A stretch of 64,000 nucleotides of DNA from Pseudomonadota bacterium (GTDB lineage: Bacteria > Pseudomonadota > Gammaproteobacteria > Xanthomonadales > Rhodanobacteraceae), in assembly GCA_018240505.1 (NCBI GenBank), contig JAFEFQ010000248.1, positions 1 to 64,000 on the forward strand, in the 5' to 3' direction. Of this stretch, positions 30,832 through 38,516 are shown in pieces. A program made the translations under genes and the position numbers. The notes under the pieces are model-generated. The model was given only the letters and a program-made list of their open reading frames with translations, ran no database searches and was not told where the DNA came from. Each line of letters opens with the position of its first letter. Position 1 is the first letter of the stretch.

Positions 30832-31176
30832 AAGCGCGCGCCCATCGAAGTGCTTGACCGGCAGCGTCGCCAGGTCGACGTTCTCCAGGCAGCGCACGTT
30901 GATCATCGCCTTGACATTGCCGGAACGGTCCGTGCCTTCGCCGAGCGGATGGATGCCGCAGGTCGGGCAGAACTTGTGCCGGATCGCGTGCTTGTTGAAG
31001 GTGTAGCTCGACATCGCGCGTTCGCCGCGCGTGATGCGCAGGTTCGCGCGCGGCACGAACCACATCAGCGCGCCCTTGCGCTGGCACATCGAGCAGTTGC
31101 AGCTCATGACGCCTTCGAGTTCGCCCTCGACCTCGAACGCGACCTGGCCGCAATGGCAGCTGCCCTGGTACTTCAT
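30829..31176 (-). CDS. GFA-family (glutathione-dependent formaldehyde-activating) zinc protein
   Basis: A 115-residue GFA-domain protein with MKYQGSCHCGQVAFEVEG at the N-terminus, then SCNCSMCQRKGAL and FCPTCGIHPLG, the zinc-binding cysteines of the family. It is much shorter than the Gfa at 1517-2092 and belongs to the large group of GFA-like proteins without a known substrate. The ATG at 31174-31176 is the family start; an upstream extension is poorly supported. It is convergent with cysH. Confidence 0.88.
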   Translation of the reverse strand: MKYQGSCHCGQVAFEVEGELEGVMSCNCSMCQRKGALMWFVPRANLRITRGERAMSSYTFNKHAIRHKFCPTCGIHPLGEGTDRSGNVKAMINVRCLENVDLATLPVKHFDGRAL

Positions 31177-31231
31177 CGCCGGACTCCCGCGGACCGTAAG
31201 GCCCGCAGGGTAACTCAGCACGGCGGCAAAG

Positions 31232-32227
31232 TCAGGCCGCCCGGGCGAGGAGTTTCTTCTGCAACTCCGACCAGTACGGCGGCTGCGGCCACTGCGCCGG
31301 CTCCTCGCCGGCCAGCGCGCGCTGCAGGTCGCGCTGGTCGATCTGCGGTGCGATCAGCTCGGCCAGTGTCGCGGCGTAGGCGCGCAGCACGCGGTCGCGG
31401 CGCAGGACCAGCCAGGTCGTGCACTCGGGGAACAGGCCCTCGGCTTCGATCTGGTGCAGGTCGCGCGCGTCGTCGGCGGTGAACGCCATGTCGGCGAAGA
31501 TGCCGACGCCGAGACCGGCGCGCACGTAGGTCTTGATCAGGTCGGCGTCGCGCGAGGTGCAGGAGAAGCGCGGCACGATGCCGGCGGCGGCGAACGCACG
31601 CCGCAACGACGACTCCGGGCGCAGCGAGGATTCGTAGCTGACCAGCGGCTCGCCGTCGAGGTCGGACAGTTTCAGCGGACGATCGAGCGCGGCCAGCGCA
31701 TGCCCGTTCGGCACGACCACGGCGCGACGCCAGCGGAACAGCGGCACGGCGAGGCCGTCGCTCGGCGAGGCGCCCGTGGTCGAGATGATCGCGAGATCGG
31801 CCTGGCCGCGCTCGAACAGGCCCATGACCTGGGCGTCGCCGAGCGGCTTCAGGTGGACGTTGACCGCCGGATAGCGGTGCTTGAGCGTCGCGATCGCATG
31901 CGGCAGGACGAAGCGCGCCTGCGTGTGCGTGGTCGTGATCGTCAGTTCGCCCTTGTCGTCGCCGCGCAGGTTCGCGGCGAGCGCGCGGATGTTGCGCGCC
32001 TCGGCGAGGATGATGCGCGCGCGGTCGATGACCTGTTGCCCGGCGGGCGTGATCGCGGAAAGGCTTTTGCCCTTGCGCGCGAACAGTTGGAAACCGAGCT
32101 CGTCCTCGAGCTGCTTGAGCTGCTTGGACAGGCCGGGCTGGGTGGCGTGGACCTGGTCGGCGGCCTGGGTGATGTTGAGGCCGGCGTCGGAAATGGCGAC
32201 GAGGTAACGGAGCTGGGTCAGGGTCAT
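31232..32227 (-). CDS. cysB: LysR-type regulator CysB
   Basis: A 331-residue LysR-family regulator. The winged helix covers residues 1-65 (MTLTQLRYLVAISDAGLNIT, then ATQPGLSKQLKQLEDELG). It is followed by the CysB-type ligand domain with ITTTHTQARFVLPHAI, the signature of the CysB/Cbl group that senses N-acetylserine or sulfate-starvation signals. Length agrees with CysB. It is divergent from cysK across a 307-nt regulatory gap and near the cysJIH, cysK and sulfate transport genes it is expected to activate. Confidence 0.93.
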   Translation of the reverse strand: MTLTQLRYLVAISDAGLNITQAADQVHATQPGLSKQLKQLEDELGFQLFARKGKSLSAITPAGQQVIDRARIILAEARNIRALAANLRGDDKGELTITTTHTQARFVLPHAIATLKHRYPAVNVHLKPLGDAQVMGLFERGQADLAIISTTGASPSDGLAVPLFRWRRAVVVPNGHALAALDRPLKLSDLDGEPLVSYESSLRPESSLRRAFAAAGIVPRFSCTSRDADLIKTYVRAGLGVGIFADMAFTADDARDLHQIEAEGLFPECTTWLVLRRDRVLRAYAATLAELIAPQIDQRDLQRALAGEEPAQWPQPPYWSELQKKLLARAA

Positions 32228-32347
32228 GACGGCGTACTCGAAGGGGGTCGCAATCGGCAACAAGCGGGGGTCGGGGTGGCGGATCGGCGACGACGACAGC
32301 GAGCGGAAAGCGGAAATGTCATGGATTTCTCCCGATTGGCTCCGACC

Positions 32348-32376
32348 AGCATAACGGTTGGTTATTTGGGCGTCCA
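32348..32376 (-). promoter_or_regulatory. Probable cysB promoter
   Basis: On the minus strand TGGACG (32376-32371) and TATGCT (32353-32348) are spaced by 17 nt. The -35 begins at the last T of the octamer AAACGTCT, exactly as at the metX promoter. Confidence 0.55.
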
Positions 32377-32391
32377 GACGTTTAGACGGCC
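32368..32391. promoter_or_regulatory. Tandem met-box-like octamers in the cysB-cysK gap
   Basis: GGGCGTCC, then AGACGTTT, then AGACGGCC on the plus strand keep 8-bp phase and overlap the candidate cysB -35. The middle unit is identical to the first unit of the metX and cysJ arrays. Confidence 0.55.
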
Positions 32392-32430
32392 AAATCGGCG
32401 AATTTCGCCCCAAAACGGGCAATATAACCG

Positions 32431-32442
32431 CGGGTGATATGC
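32431..32442 (-). promoter_or_regulatory. Candidate CysB-type site upstream of cysK
   Basis: CGGGTGATATGC is the exact complement of the site at 26027-26038 upstream of cysJ. With the preceding GGCAATATAACC it forms an imperfect dyad about 93 nt before the cysK start. Confidence 0.45.
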
Positions 32443-32534
32443 CGATGGATGGCGTCCTTTGCGCCGGTTTCAAGGGCGCGATCCGGCGGGCCCCGCCCTT
32501 TGCAACCCGCCCCTTTCCCAATACCCTTGCGAGC

Positions 32535-33554
32535 ATGGACATCCGCAAGGACTTCGCCGACGCGGTCGGCCGCACTCCGCTGATCCGGCTGCGCCGCGCC
32601 TCGGAGCTGACCGGCTGCGAGATTCTCGCCAAGGGCGAGTTCGCCAATCCGGGCGGATCGATCAAGGACCGCACCGCGCTCGGCCTGCTGCTCGACGCCG
32701 AAAAAACCGGCGCGCTGCGCCCCGGCGGCACTATCGTCGAAGGCACCGCGGGCAATACCGGCATCGGCCTCGCCCTGCTCGGTGCGAGCCGCGGCTATCG
32801 TACGATCATCGTCATGCCGGATTCGCAGTCGAAGGAAAAGATCGATGCGCTGCGCCTGACCGGTGCGGAGGTGCAGCTCGTCCCGGTCGTGCCGTACACC
32901 GACCCCGGCCATTATTCGCACACCGCACAGCGGCGCGCGCAGCAACTCGACGCGAGCGACCCCGGCAGCGCCTGGTTCGCGAACCAGTTCGACAATACCG
33001 CGAACCGCGAAATACACGAAGCCACGACCGGCCCGGAGATCTTCGTCCAGACCGCGGGCCGCATCGACGGTTTCGTCTGTGCCGCGGGCACCGGCGGCAC
33101 GCTCGCCGGCGTCGGCCGCTTCCTCAAGGCGAACAAGCCCGGCGCCACGACCGCGCTGGCCGATCCGGCCGGCTCGGCGCTGGCGAGCTACGTCAATACC
33201 GGCGAGTTGAAGGCCGAAGGCAGCTCGATCACCGAGGGCATCGGTTACAGCCGCATCACGGCGAACTTCAAGGACGCGCCTATCGACCTGGCCTGGTCGA
33301 TACGCGACGAGGAATCGATGCCGCTCGTGCACGCGCTGCTCGCCGAGGAGGGCCTCAACGTCGGCGGATCCAGCGGCGTCAACATCGCCGGCGCGATCCG
33401 CCTTGCGCGCGCGCTGGGCCCCGGCCACACGATCGTCACCGTGCTTGCCGACGCAGGCACGCGTTATCAGGCGAAGCTGTTCAACCCCGCATTCCTGCGG
33501 GCGAAGAACCTGCCGGTGCCGGCGTGGCTCGATCGGGCCTTTCCGCAGGCGTAG
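32535..33554 (+). CDS. cysK: Cysteine synthase (O-acetylserine sulfhydrylase)
   Basis: A 339-residue PLP enzyme that makes cysteine from O-acetylserine and sulfide. The PLP lysine is in NPGGSIKDRTALG, the substrate loop in EGTAGNTGIGLALLG, the phosphate loop in AAGTGGTLAGVG, and GGSSGVNIAGAIRLA is conserved. The ATG at 32535 starts MDIRKDFADAVGRTPLIRL. Its TAG stop is contributed by the palindromic repeat at 33551-33630. The long form is closer to CysK than to CysM; a cystathionine beta-synthase role is unlikely in this context. Confidence 0.93.
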   Translation: MDIRKDFADAVGRTPLIRLRRASELTGCEILAKGEFANPGGSIKDRTALGLLLDAEKTGALRPGGTIVEGTAGNTGIGLALLGASRGYRTIIVMPDSQSKEKIDALRLTGAEVQLVPVVPYTDPGHYSHTAQRRAQQLDASDPGSAWFANQFDNTANREIHEATTGPEIFVQTAGRIDGFVCAAGTGGTLAGVGRFLKANKPGATTALADPAGSALASYVNTGELKAEGSSITEGIGYSRITANFKDAPIDLAWSIRDEESMPLVHALLAEEGLNVGGSSGVNIAGAIRLARALGPGHTIVTVLADAGTRYQAKLFNPAFLRAKNLPVPAWLDRAFPQA

Positions 33555-33630
33555 GGGTTCGATTCATCGAACCCGGCTTTCGATATTTCTCGATCTGGAA
33601 ACAGCCGGACACGATGAATCGCGCCCCTAC
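33551..33630. repeat. Inverted repeat with GGGG...GATTCATCG arms (family E, copy 2)
   Basis: Arms TAGGGGTTCGATTCATCG and CGATGAATCGCGCCCCTA enclose a loop with CCGG-type bases. The left TAG ends cysK and the right TAG (complement of 33627-33629) ends eamA, so both convergent genes stop inside the element. Related to 19722-19797. Confidence 0.78.
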
Positions 33631-34517
33631 GCAAATCGCGCGCGCAGGCGCGGCCACAACGTGATCGTCATCAGACCGAGCAGCACGAGCGCGCCCGCTT
33701 CGAGCTTCCACAACGGCAACGGTTCTTGGAACCAGATCGCCGCGCTGGCCATGCCGACGACCGGCACGAGCAGCGACAGCGGCGAGATCGTTGCCGCCGG
33801 GTAGCGTGCGAGCAGCCAGTTCCACGCACCGTAGCCGAACAACGTGTTGGCGACGCCCTGCCAGACCGACGCGGCCCAGCCGAACACGCTCGCGTGCGCA
33901 AGCCCTTCGACGATGCGCTGCGGACCCTCGAAGATCAAGCTCGCGAGCAGCAGCGGCGGCACCGCGAACAGGCTCGACCAAACCATGAAGCCCAACATGT
34001 TCAACGAGGCATCGGCCTGGCTCGCCTTCTTCGCGACCATGTTCGCGACGGCCCACGACAGGCCGCTGCCCAGGGTCAGAACCAGGCCGAGCGTCGTCGT
34101 CGACGCATCGACATGCAGGAACAGCACCACGAGCCCGGCGACGCAAAGCGCGAGGCCTGCGGCCTGGAACGCGCGCAGGCGTTCGCCGAGCAGGATCATC
34201 GACAGGCCGATCGTGAAGAACGCCTGGGTCTGCACCATGAGCGAGGCGACGCCCGGAGCGATGTCGTTGCGCATCGCGATGAACAGCATGCCGAACAGGC
34301 CGAAGCCGAGGAAGAAGCCGTTCGCGACCAGCAACCACCACGGCACGGCCGGACGGCGCACGAAGAGCAGCCAGGGGACGCAGGAAAAGAAGAAACGCAG
34401 CGTCGCGAACAGCAGCGGCGGAAACTCGCCGAGGCCGAGCTTGATGATGACGAAGTTCGTGCCCCAGACGACGATGACCGCTAGGGCGAGCAGCAGGTGG
34501 GCGAAGGACATGCGCAA
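33627..34517 (-). CDS. eamA: O-acetylserine/cysteine exporter EamA
   Basis: A 296-residue inner-membrane protein with two EamA repeats and about ten helices. It closely follows E. coli EamA (YdeD): VVVWGTNFVIIKLGL, ASLMVQTQAFFTIGLS, GSGLSWAVANMVAKKAS and SPLSLLVPVVGMASAAI. E. coli EamA exports cysteine and O-acetylserine, and this gene lies between cysK and the sulfate transporter, which supports the same role. That is inference from similarity and place. Confidence 0.88.
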   Translation of the reverse strand: MRMSFAHLLLALAVIVVWGTNFVIIKLGLGEFPPLLFATLRFFFSCVPWLLFVRRPAVPWWLLVANGFFLGFGLFGMLFIAMRNDIAPGVASLMVQTQAFFTIGLSMILLGERLRAFQAAGLALCVAGLVVLFLHVDASTTTLGLVLTLGSGLSWAVANMVAKKASQADASLNMLGFMVWSSLFAVPPLLLASLIFEGPQRIVEGLAHASVFGWAASVWQGVANTLFGYGAWNWLLARYPAATISPLSLLVPVVGMASAAIWFQEPLPLWKLEAGALVLLGLMTITLWPRLRARFA

Positions 34518-34606
34518 ATCGCGGAATACGTGCGGGCCGGCATTCTAGCCGCCGACCGGCAGCTTGCGACGAGATTAAGGATTCTTCATTCGCGCCGGCG
34601 CAGGCG

Positions 34607-35410
34607 CTAACCCACGCGCACCGCGCGCGCGACCCGCTCGTGCACGGTGCGCGGAGGCGGCGGGTGCGCGGCGGTGTACTGCCCGGCCGCATCGCGCTCG
34701 ACGAATTCGGCGACGAAGCGCGTCGCCGGACGGCGCAGGATCGCCTCGGGCGTGTCGACCTGCTCGATCGAACCCGCATTCATCACGACGACGCGGTCGG
34801 CGAGTTCGAGCGCCTCCTCCTGGTCGTGGGTGACGAACACGGTGGTGTAGCCGGTTTCGTCGTGCAGCTGGCGCAGCCACACGCGCAGTTCCTTGCGCAC
34901 CTTCGCATCGAGCGCGCCGAACGGCTCGTCGAGCAGCAGCACGCGCGGTTCGATCGCGAGCGCGCGCGCGAGCGCGACGCGCTGGCGCTGGCCGCCCGAC
35001 AGCTGGTTCGGATAGCGCGCCTCGAGGCCGCCGAGCTGGACCAGCTTGAGCAATTCCTCGCCGCGGCGGCGGATCTCCTCGCGCGCGGGCCGATATTTGC
35101 GCTTGCGCACGCGCAAACCGAAGGTGATGTTGTCGAGCACGCTCATGTGCTTGAACAGCGCGTAGTGCTGGAAGACGAAGCCGACGCGGCGCTCCTGCAC
35201 GGACAGCTCGGTCGCATCGATGTCGCCGAACCGGATGCGGCCGCCGTCGATCGGCTCCAGGCCCGCGATCGCGCGCAGCAGCGTGGTCTTGCCCGAGCCG
35301 GACGGGCCAAGCAGCGCGAGCAGCTCGCCCGAAGCGATGTCGAGATCGATCGCGTTCAGCGCGGCGACGCTGCCGTAACTCTTGCTCAACTGGCGAATGG
35401 ATATCTGCAT
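34607..35410 (-). CDS. cysA: Sulfate/thiosulfate ABC transporter ATP-binding protein (short form)
   Basis: A 267-residue ABC ATPase. Walker [12 protein letters not shown], the signature [15 protein letters not shown], Walker B VLLLDEP and the H-loop [14 protein letters not shown] are complete. E. coli CysA has about 365 residues, with a C-terminal TOBE-type regulatory domain; here the protein ends soon after residue 240 with a short proline-rich tail, so that domain is missing. It is the last gene of sbp-cysT-cysW-cysA, with a 1-nt gap to cysW. Confidence 0.92.
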   Translation of the reverse strand: MQISIRQLSKSYGSVAALNAIDLDIASGELLALLGPSGSGKTTLLRAIAGLEPIDGGRIRFGDIDATELSVQERRVGFVFQHYALFKHMSVLDNITFGLRVRKRKYRPAREEIRRRGEELLKLVQLGGLEARYPNQLSGGQRQRVALARALAIEPRVLLLDEPFGALDAKVRKELRVWLRQLHDETGYTTVFVTHDQEEALELADRVVVMNAGSIEQVDTPEAILRRPATRFVAEFVERDAAGQYTAAHPPPPRTVHERVARAVRVG

Positions 35411-35411
35411 G

Positions 35412-36281
35412 TCATCTCCCGCGCAATGCGGCGAGTTCGTCGCCGTGGCGCCATTCGAGAAAGGTCTTCACGCCCAGCGTGATGAGCGCGAGCAGCGCGA
35501 GCAGCGAGGCCACCGCAAACGCCGCGACCATCTTGTTGTCCTGGTACAGCACTTCGACGTGCAGTGGCATCGTGTTGCTTGCACCGCGGATCTTGCCCGA
35601 GACCACCGACACCGCGCCGAATTCGCCCATCGCGCGCGCATTGCAGAGCAGGATGCCATAAAGCAGACCCCAGCGGATGTTCGGCAGGGTCACGTGCCAG
35701 AACGTCTGCCAGCCGCCCGCGCCGAGGCTGAGCGCCGCGTATTCCTCGTCGCTGCCCTGCGCCTGCATCAGCGGAATCAGCTCGCGCGCGACGAACGGGA
35801 ACGTGACGAACACCGTCGCCAGCACGAGGCCGGTCTGGGCGAAGATGATGCGGATGTCGTGGTCGATCAGCCAGCCTCCCAACCACGTCTGCGCGCCGAA
35901 AATCAGGATGAAGACCATGCCCGAGATGACCGGCGACACCGAGAACGGCAGGTCGATCAGGGTGACGAGGAAATCCTTGCCGCGGAATTCGAACTTGGCC
36001 ACCGCCCAGGCCGCGGCGACGCCGAACAGCGTGTTGAGCAGCACCGCGATCGCCGCGGTCTTCAGCGTCAGCCAGATTGCCGACAGCGAATCCGGATCGG
36101 CCAGCGCGGCGAAATAGGCCTTGATCCCGCCGGCGAACGCCTGCACGAACACGACGACCAGCGGCAGCAGCAGGAACACGACGAGGAAGGCGCAGGTGAA
36201 GCCGATCAGCAGCCAGCGCACCGCCCGCGGCTCGGCGGTGGCGGAGCGGAAGCGACGATGCCCGACCGCCACGGCGCTCAT
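35412..36281 (-). CDS. cysW: Sulfate ABC transporter permease CysW
   Basis: A 289-residue permease with six or more hydrophobic helices and the EAA-type loop in the [21 protein letters not shown] region. It begins [20 protein letters not shown] and overlaps the cysT stop by 4 bp (ATGA). It pairs with CysT in the membrane. Confidence 0.95.
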   Translation of the reverse strand: MSAVAVGHRRFRSATAEPRAVRWLLIGFTCAFLVVFLLLPLVVVFVQAFAGGIKAYFAALADPDSLSAIWLTLKTAAIAVLLNTLFGVAAAWAVAKFEFRGKDFLVTLIDLPFSVSPVISGMVFILIFGAQTWLGGWLIDHDIRIIFAQTGLVLATVFVTFPFVARELIPLMQAQGSDEEYAALSLGAGGWQTFWHVTLPNIRWGLLYGILLCNARAMGEFGAVSVVSGKIRGASNTMPLHVEVLYQDNKMVAAFAVASLLALLALITLGVKTFLEWRHGDELAALRGR

Positions 36282-37162
36282 GCCGTCCTCCTTTCCGACC
36301 GCCGCGTCCAGGTCTGCAAAAGGTTGATGCCGAACAGGATCGCGAACGACAGCGCGAGCATGGCCACGGCGATCGCCGTGGCCGCGCCAACCTCGTGCTG
36401 GTCGAGATCGATCGCGATCAAGAGCGGCGCGATCTGGGTCAGGTTGGGCAGGTTGCCGGCGATGAAGATGATCGAGCCGTACTCGCCGACCGCGCGCGCG
36501 AACGCGAGCGCGGTGCCGGTCAGCAGCGCCGGCTGCAGCGCCGGGAAGACGATGCGCGAGACCGCCTGCCAGCGCGTCGCGCCGAGCGTCGCCGCAGCCT
36601 CCTCGTACTGCCGGTCGACCTGCTCGAGCACGGGTTCTAGCGTGCGCACCACGAACGGCAGGCTGATGAAGGTCATCGCCACGATCACGCCGAGCCGGGT
36701 GTAGGCGACCTTGATGCCGAGCGCCTCGAGCGGCACGCCGAGCCAGCCCTGTCCCGGACTCGGCACGGTCGGTACGGAATACAGCGCGGTCAGCGCGATG
36801 CCGGCGACCGCGGTCGGCAGCGCGAACGGCAGGTCGATCATCGCCTGCAGCGCGCGCTTGCCGGGGAATTCATAGCGCACGAAGGTCCAGGCGATCAGGC
36901 TGCCGAACACGGCGTTGACCGCCGCCGCGACCAGCGCGCCGCCGAAGCTGAGCTTGAGCGCGTTGATCACCTGCGAGGTGGTGAGCACCTTCCAGATGCC
37001 GCCGACGCCGAGCCCGGCCGCGTTGATCGCGAGCGCGGCGAGCGGAATCAGCACGATCAGCGACAGATAGCTCAGGGTGAAGCCGAGCGTCAGGCCGAAA
37101 CCCGGCATCGCACGCCGGCGCGAGGGCGCGCGCGTGAGCTGCGGGAGTGCGATCGCGCCCAT
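36278..37162 (-). CDS. cysT: Sulfate ABC transporter permease CysT
   Basis: A 294-residue permease. The ATG at 37160-37162 (MGAIALPQLTRAPSRRRAMP) lies 7 nt after the sbp stop; a longer start would read into sbp. The EAA loop VLEQVDRQYEEAAATLGATRW is clear. With CysW it forms the sulfate channel. Confidence 0.95.
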   Translation of the reverse strand: MGAIALPQLTRAPSRRRAMPGFGLTLGFTLSYLSLIVLIPLAALAINAAGLGVGGIWKVLTTSQVINALKLSFGGALVAAAVNAVFGSLIAWTFVRYEFPGKRALQAMIDLPFALPTAVAGIALTALYSVPTVPSPGQGWLGVPLEALGIKVAYTRLGVIVAMTFISLPFVVRTLEPVLEQVDRQYEEAAATLGATRWQAVSRIVFPALQPALLTGTALAFARAVGEYGSIIFIAGNLPNLTQIAPLLIAIDLDQHEVGAATAIAVAMLALSFAILFGINLLQTWTRRSERRTA

Positions 37163-37169
37163 TGCCGCG

Positions 37170-38156
37170 CTACTTCTTCTCGTAGATCTGGTCGAACACG
37201 CCGCCGTCACCGAAGAATTTCGGCTGTGCGGCCTTCCAGCCGCCGAACTGCGCGATCGTGGTCAGGTCAATCTTCGGAAAACTCGCGGCGTACTTCGCCG
37301 CGACGGCCGGATCGAGCGGCCGGTAGTGGTTCTTCGCGATGATCTCCTGTGCCTCGGGCGTGTAGAGGAACTTCAGATACGCCTCGGCGAGCTTCTCGGT
37401 GCCATGCTTCTTCGCGTTCTTGTCGACCACCGCGACCGGCGGTTGGGCGAGGATCGAACTCGACGGCACGACGATGTCGAACTTGTCCGCGCCGAATTCC
37501 GCCGAAGCCAGATAGGCCTCGTTTTCCCAAGCGATCAGCACGTCGCCGAGGCCGCGCTGGGCGAAGGTGACGGTCGAGCCGCGCGCGCCGGTGTCGAGCA
37601 CGGGCACGTTGCTGTACAGCTGGGCTATCCATGCGCGCGCGCCGGCGTCGTCGTTGCCGTTCTGCTTGAGCGCGTAGGCATATGCGGCGAGGAAGTTCCA
37701 GCGCGCACCGGCCGAGGTCTTCGGATTCGGCGTGATCACCGCGACACCGGGCTTGACCAGATCCCCCCAATCCTTGATGGCCTTGGGATTGCCCTTGCGC
37801 ACGAGCAGGACGATGGTCGAGTTGTACGGCGTCGAGTCGCCCGGCAGGCGTTTCTGCCAGTCGGCCGGCAGCAGGCCCTTGTCGGCGAGTACGTCGATGT
37901 CGGAGGCGATGCCGAGCGTGGCCACGTCGGCCTCGAGCCCGTCGATGATCTTGCGCGATTGCGCCGAGGAACCGCCGTGCGACTGCTTGATCGCCACCGC
38001 CTCGCCGGCCTTCGCCTTCCAGTCGGCGATGAACTTTTCGTTGAGTTGCGTGTAGAGTTCGCGCGTCGGATCGTAGGAGACGTTGAGCAGTTCCGCCGCC
38101 CGCGCACCTCCGGCGACCGCGCCGAGCACGGCAAAAGCCAGCACGTATCGTTTCAT
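37170..38156 (-). CDS. sbp: Periplasmic sulfate-binding protein
   Basis: A 328-residue solute-binding protein, first gene of the sulfate uptake operon. The signal peptide is [20 protein letters not shown]. The mature part has [37 protein letters not shown] and [20 protein letters not shown], all family signatures. The ATG at 38154-38156 gives this signal sequence. A palindromic candidate operator lies about 55 nt upstream. Confidence 0.95.
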   Translation of the reverse strand: MKRYVLAFAVLGAVAGGARAAELLNVSYDPTRELYTQLNEKFIADWKAKAGEAVAIKQSHGGSSAQSRKIIDGLEADVATLGIASDIDVLADKGLLPADWQKRLPGDSTPYNSTIVLLVRKGNPKAIKDWGDLVKPGVAVITPNPKTSAGARWNFLAAYAYALKQNGNDDAGARAWIAQLYSNVPVLDTGARGSTVTFAQRGLGDVLIAWENEAYLASAEFGADKFDIVVPSSSILAQPPVAVVDKNAKKHGTEKLAEAYLKFLYTPEAQEIIAKNHYRPLDPAVAAKYAASFPKIDLTTIAQFGGWKAAQPKFFGDGGVFDQIYEKK

Positions 38157-38210
38157 GACTGCCCCGGATCTGAATGACTGGTGGACAGGGTAACGGAACT
38201 TCCTTGCGTC

Positions 38211-38233
38211 GCAATATGCGCGAACGCATATGC
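38211..38233. promoter_or_regulatory. Palindrome upstream of sbp
   Basis: ATATGCG (38214-38220) and CGCATAT (38225-38231) flank CGAA. It lies in the 360-nt gap between sbp and the divergent DUF6600 gene and could be an operator for the sulfate transport operon. The rest of that gap shows no gene. Confidence 0.45.
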
Positions 38234-38516
38234 TTATCGCCCGGGCGGCTTTTTGCGCATTTTCCCGGGTTTTGCGCGGCTGCGGCCGCGGTCGGCCACG
38301 CCTCGCTAAGCGCCGGATAAATGCCGTCGCAAACCGCGCGCCACAACGCAAAACCGAAAGTCCGCATTCAGCTTGGTTGCGCTTAACTATGTGCGTAGAG
38401 TTACGGGGTCCGATCGGGAGTCGGCGCAGCGCATCCAAATCTCCGTCGCGCGGCTCGCCTGCCGGGTTCCCGGGCTTTACCCACCACCACCCGCGCAACG
38501 CAAAGGAGCGTTCGCC

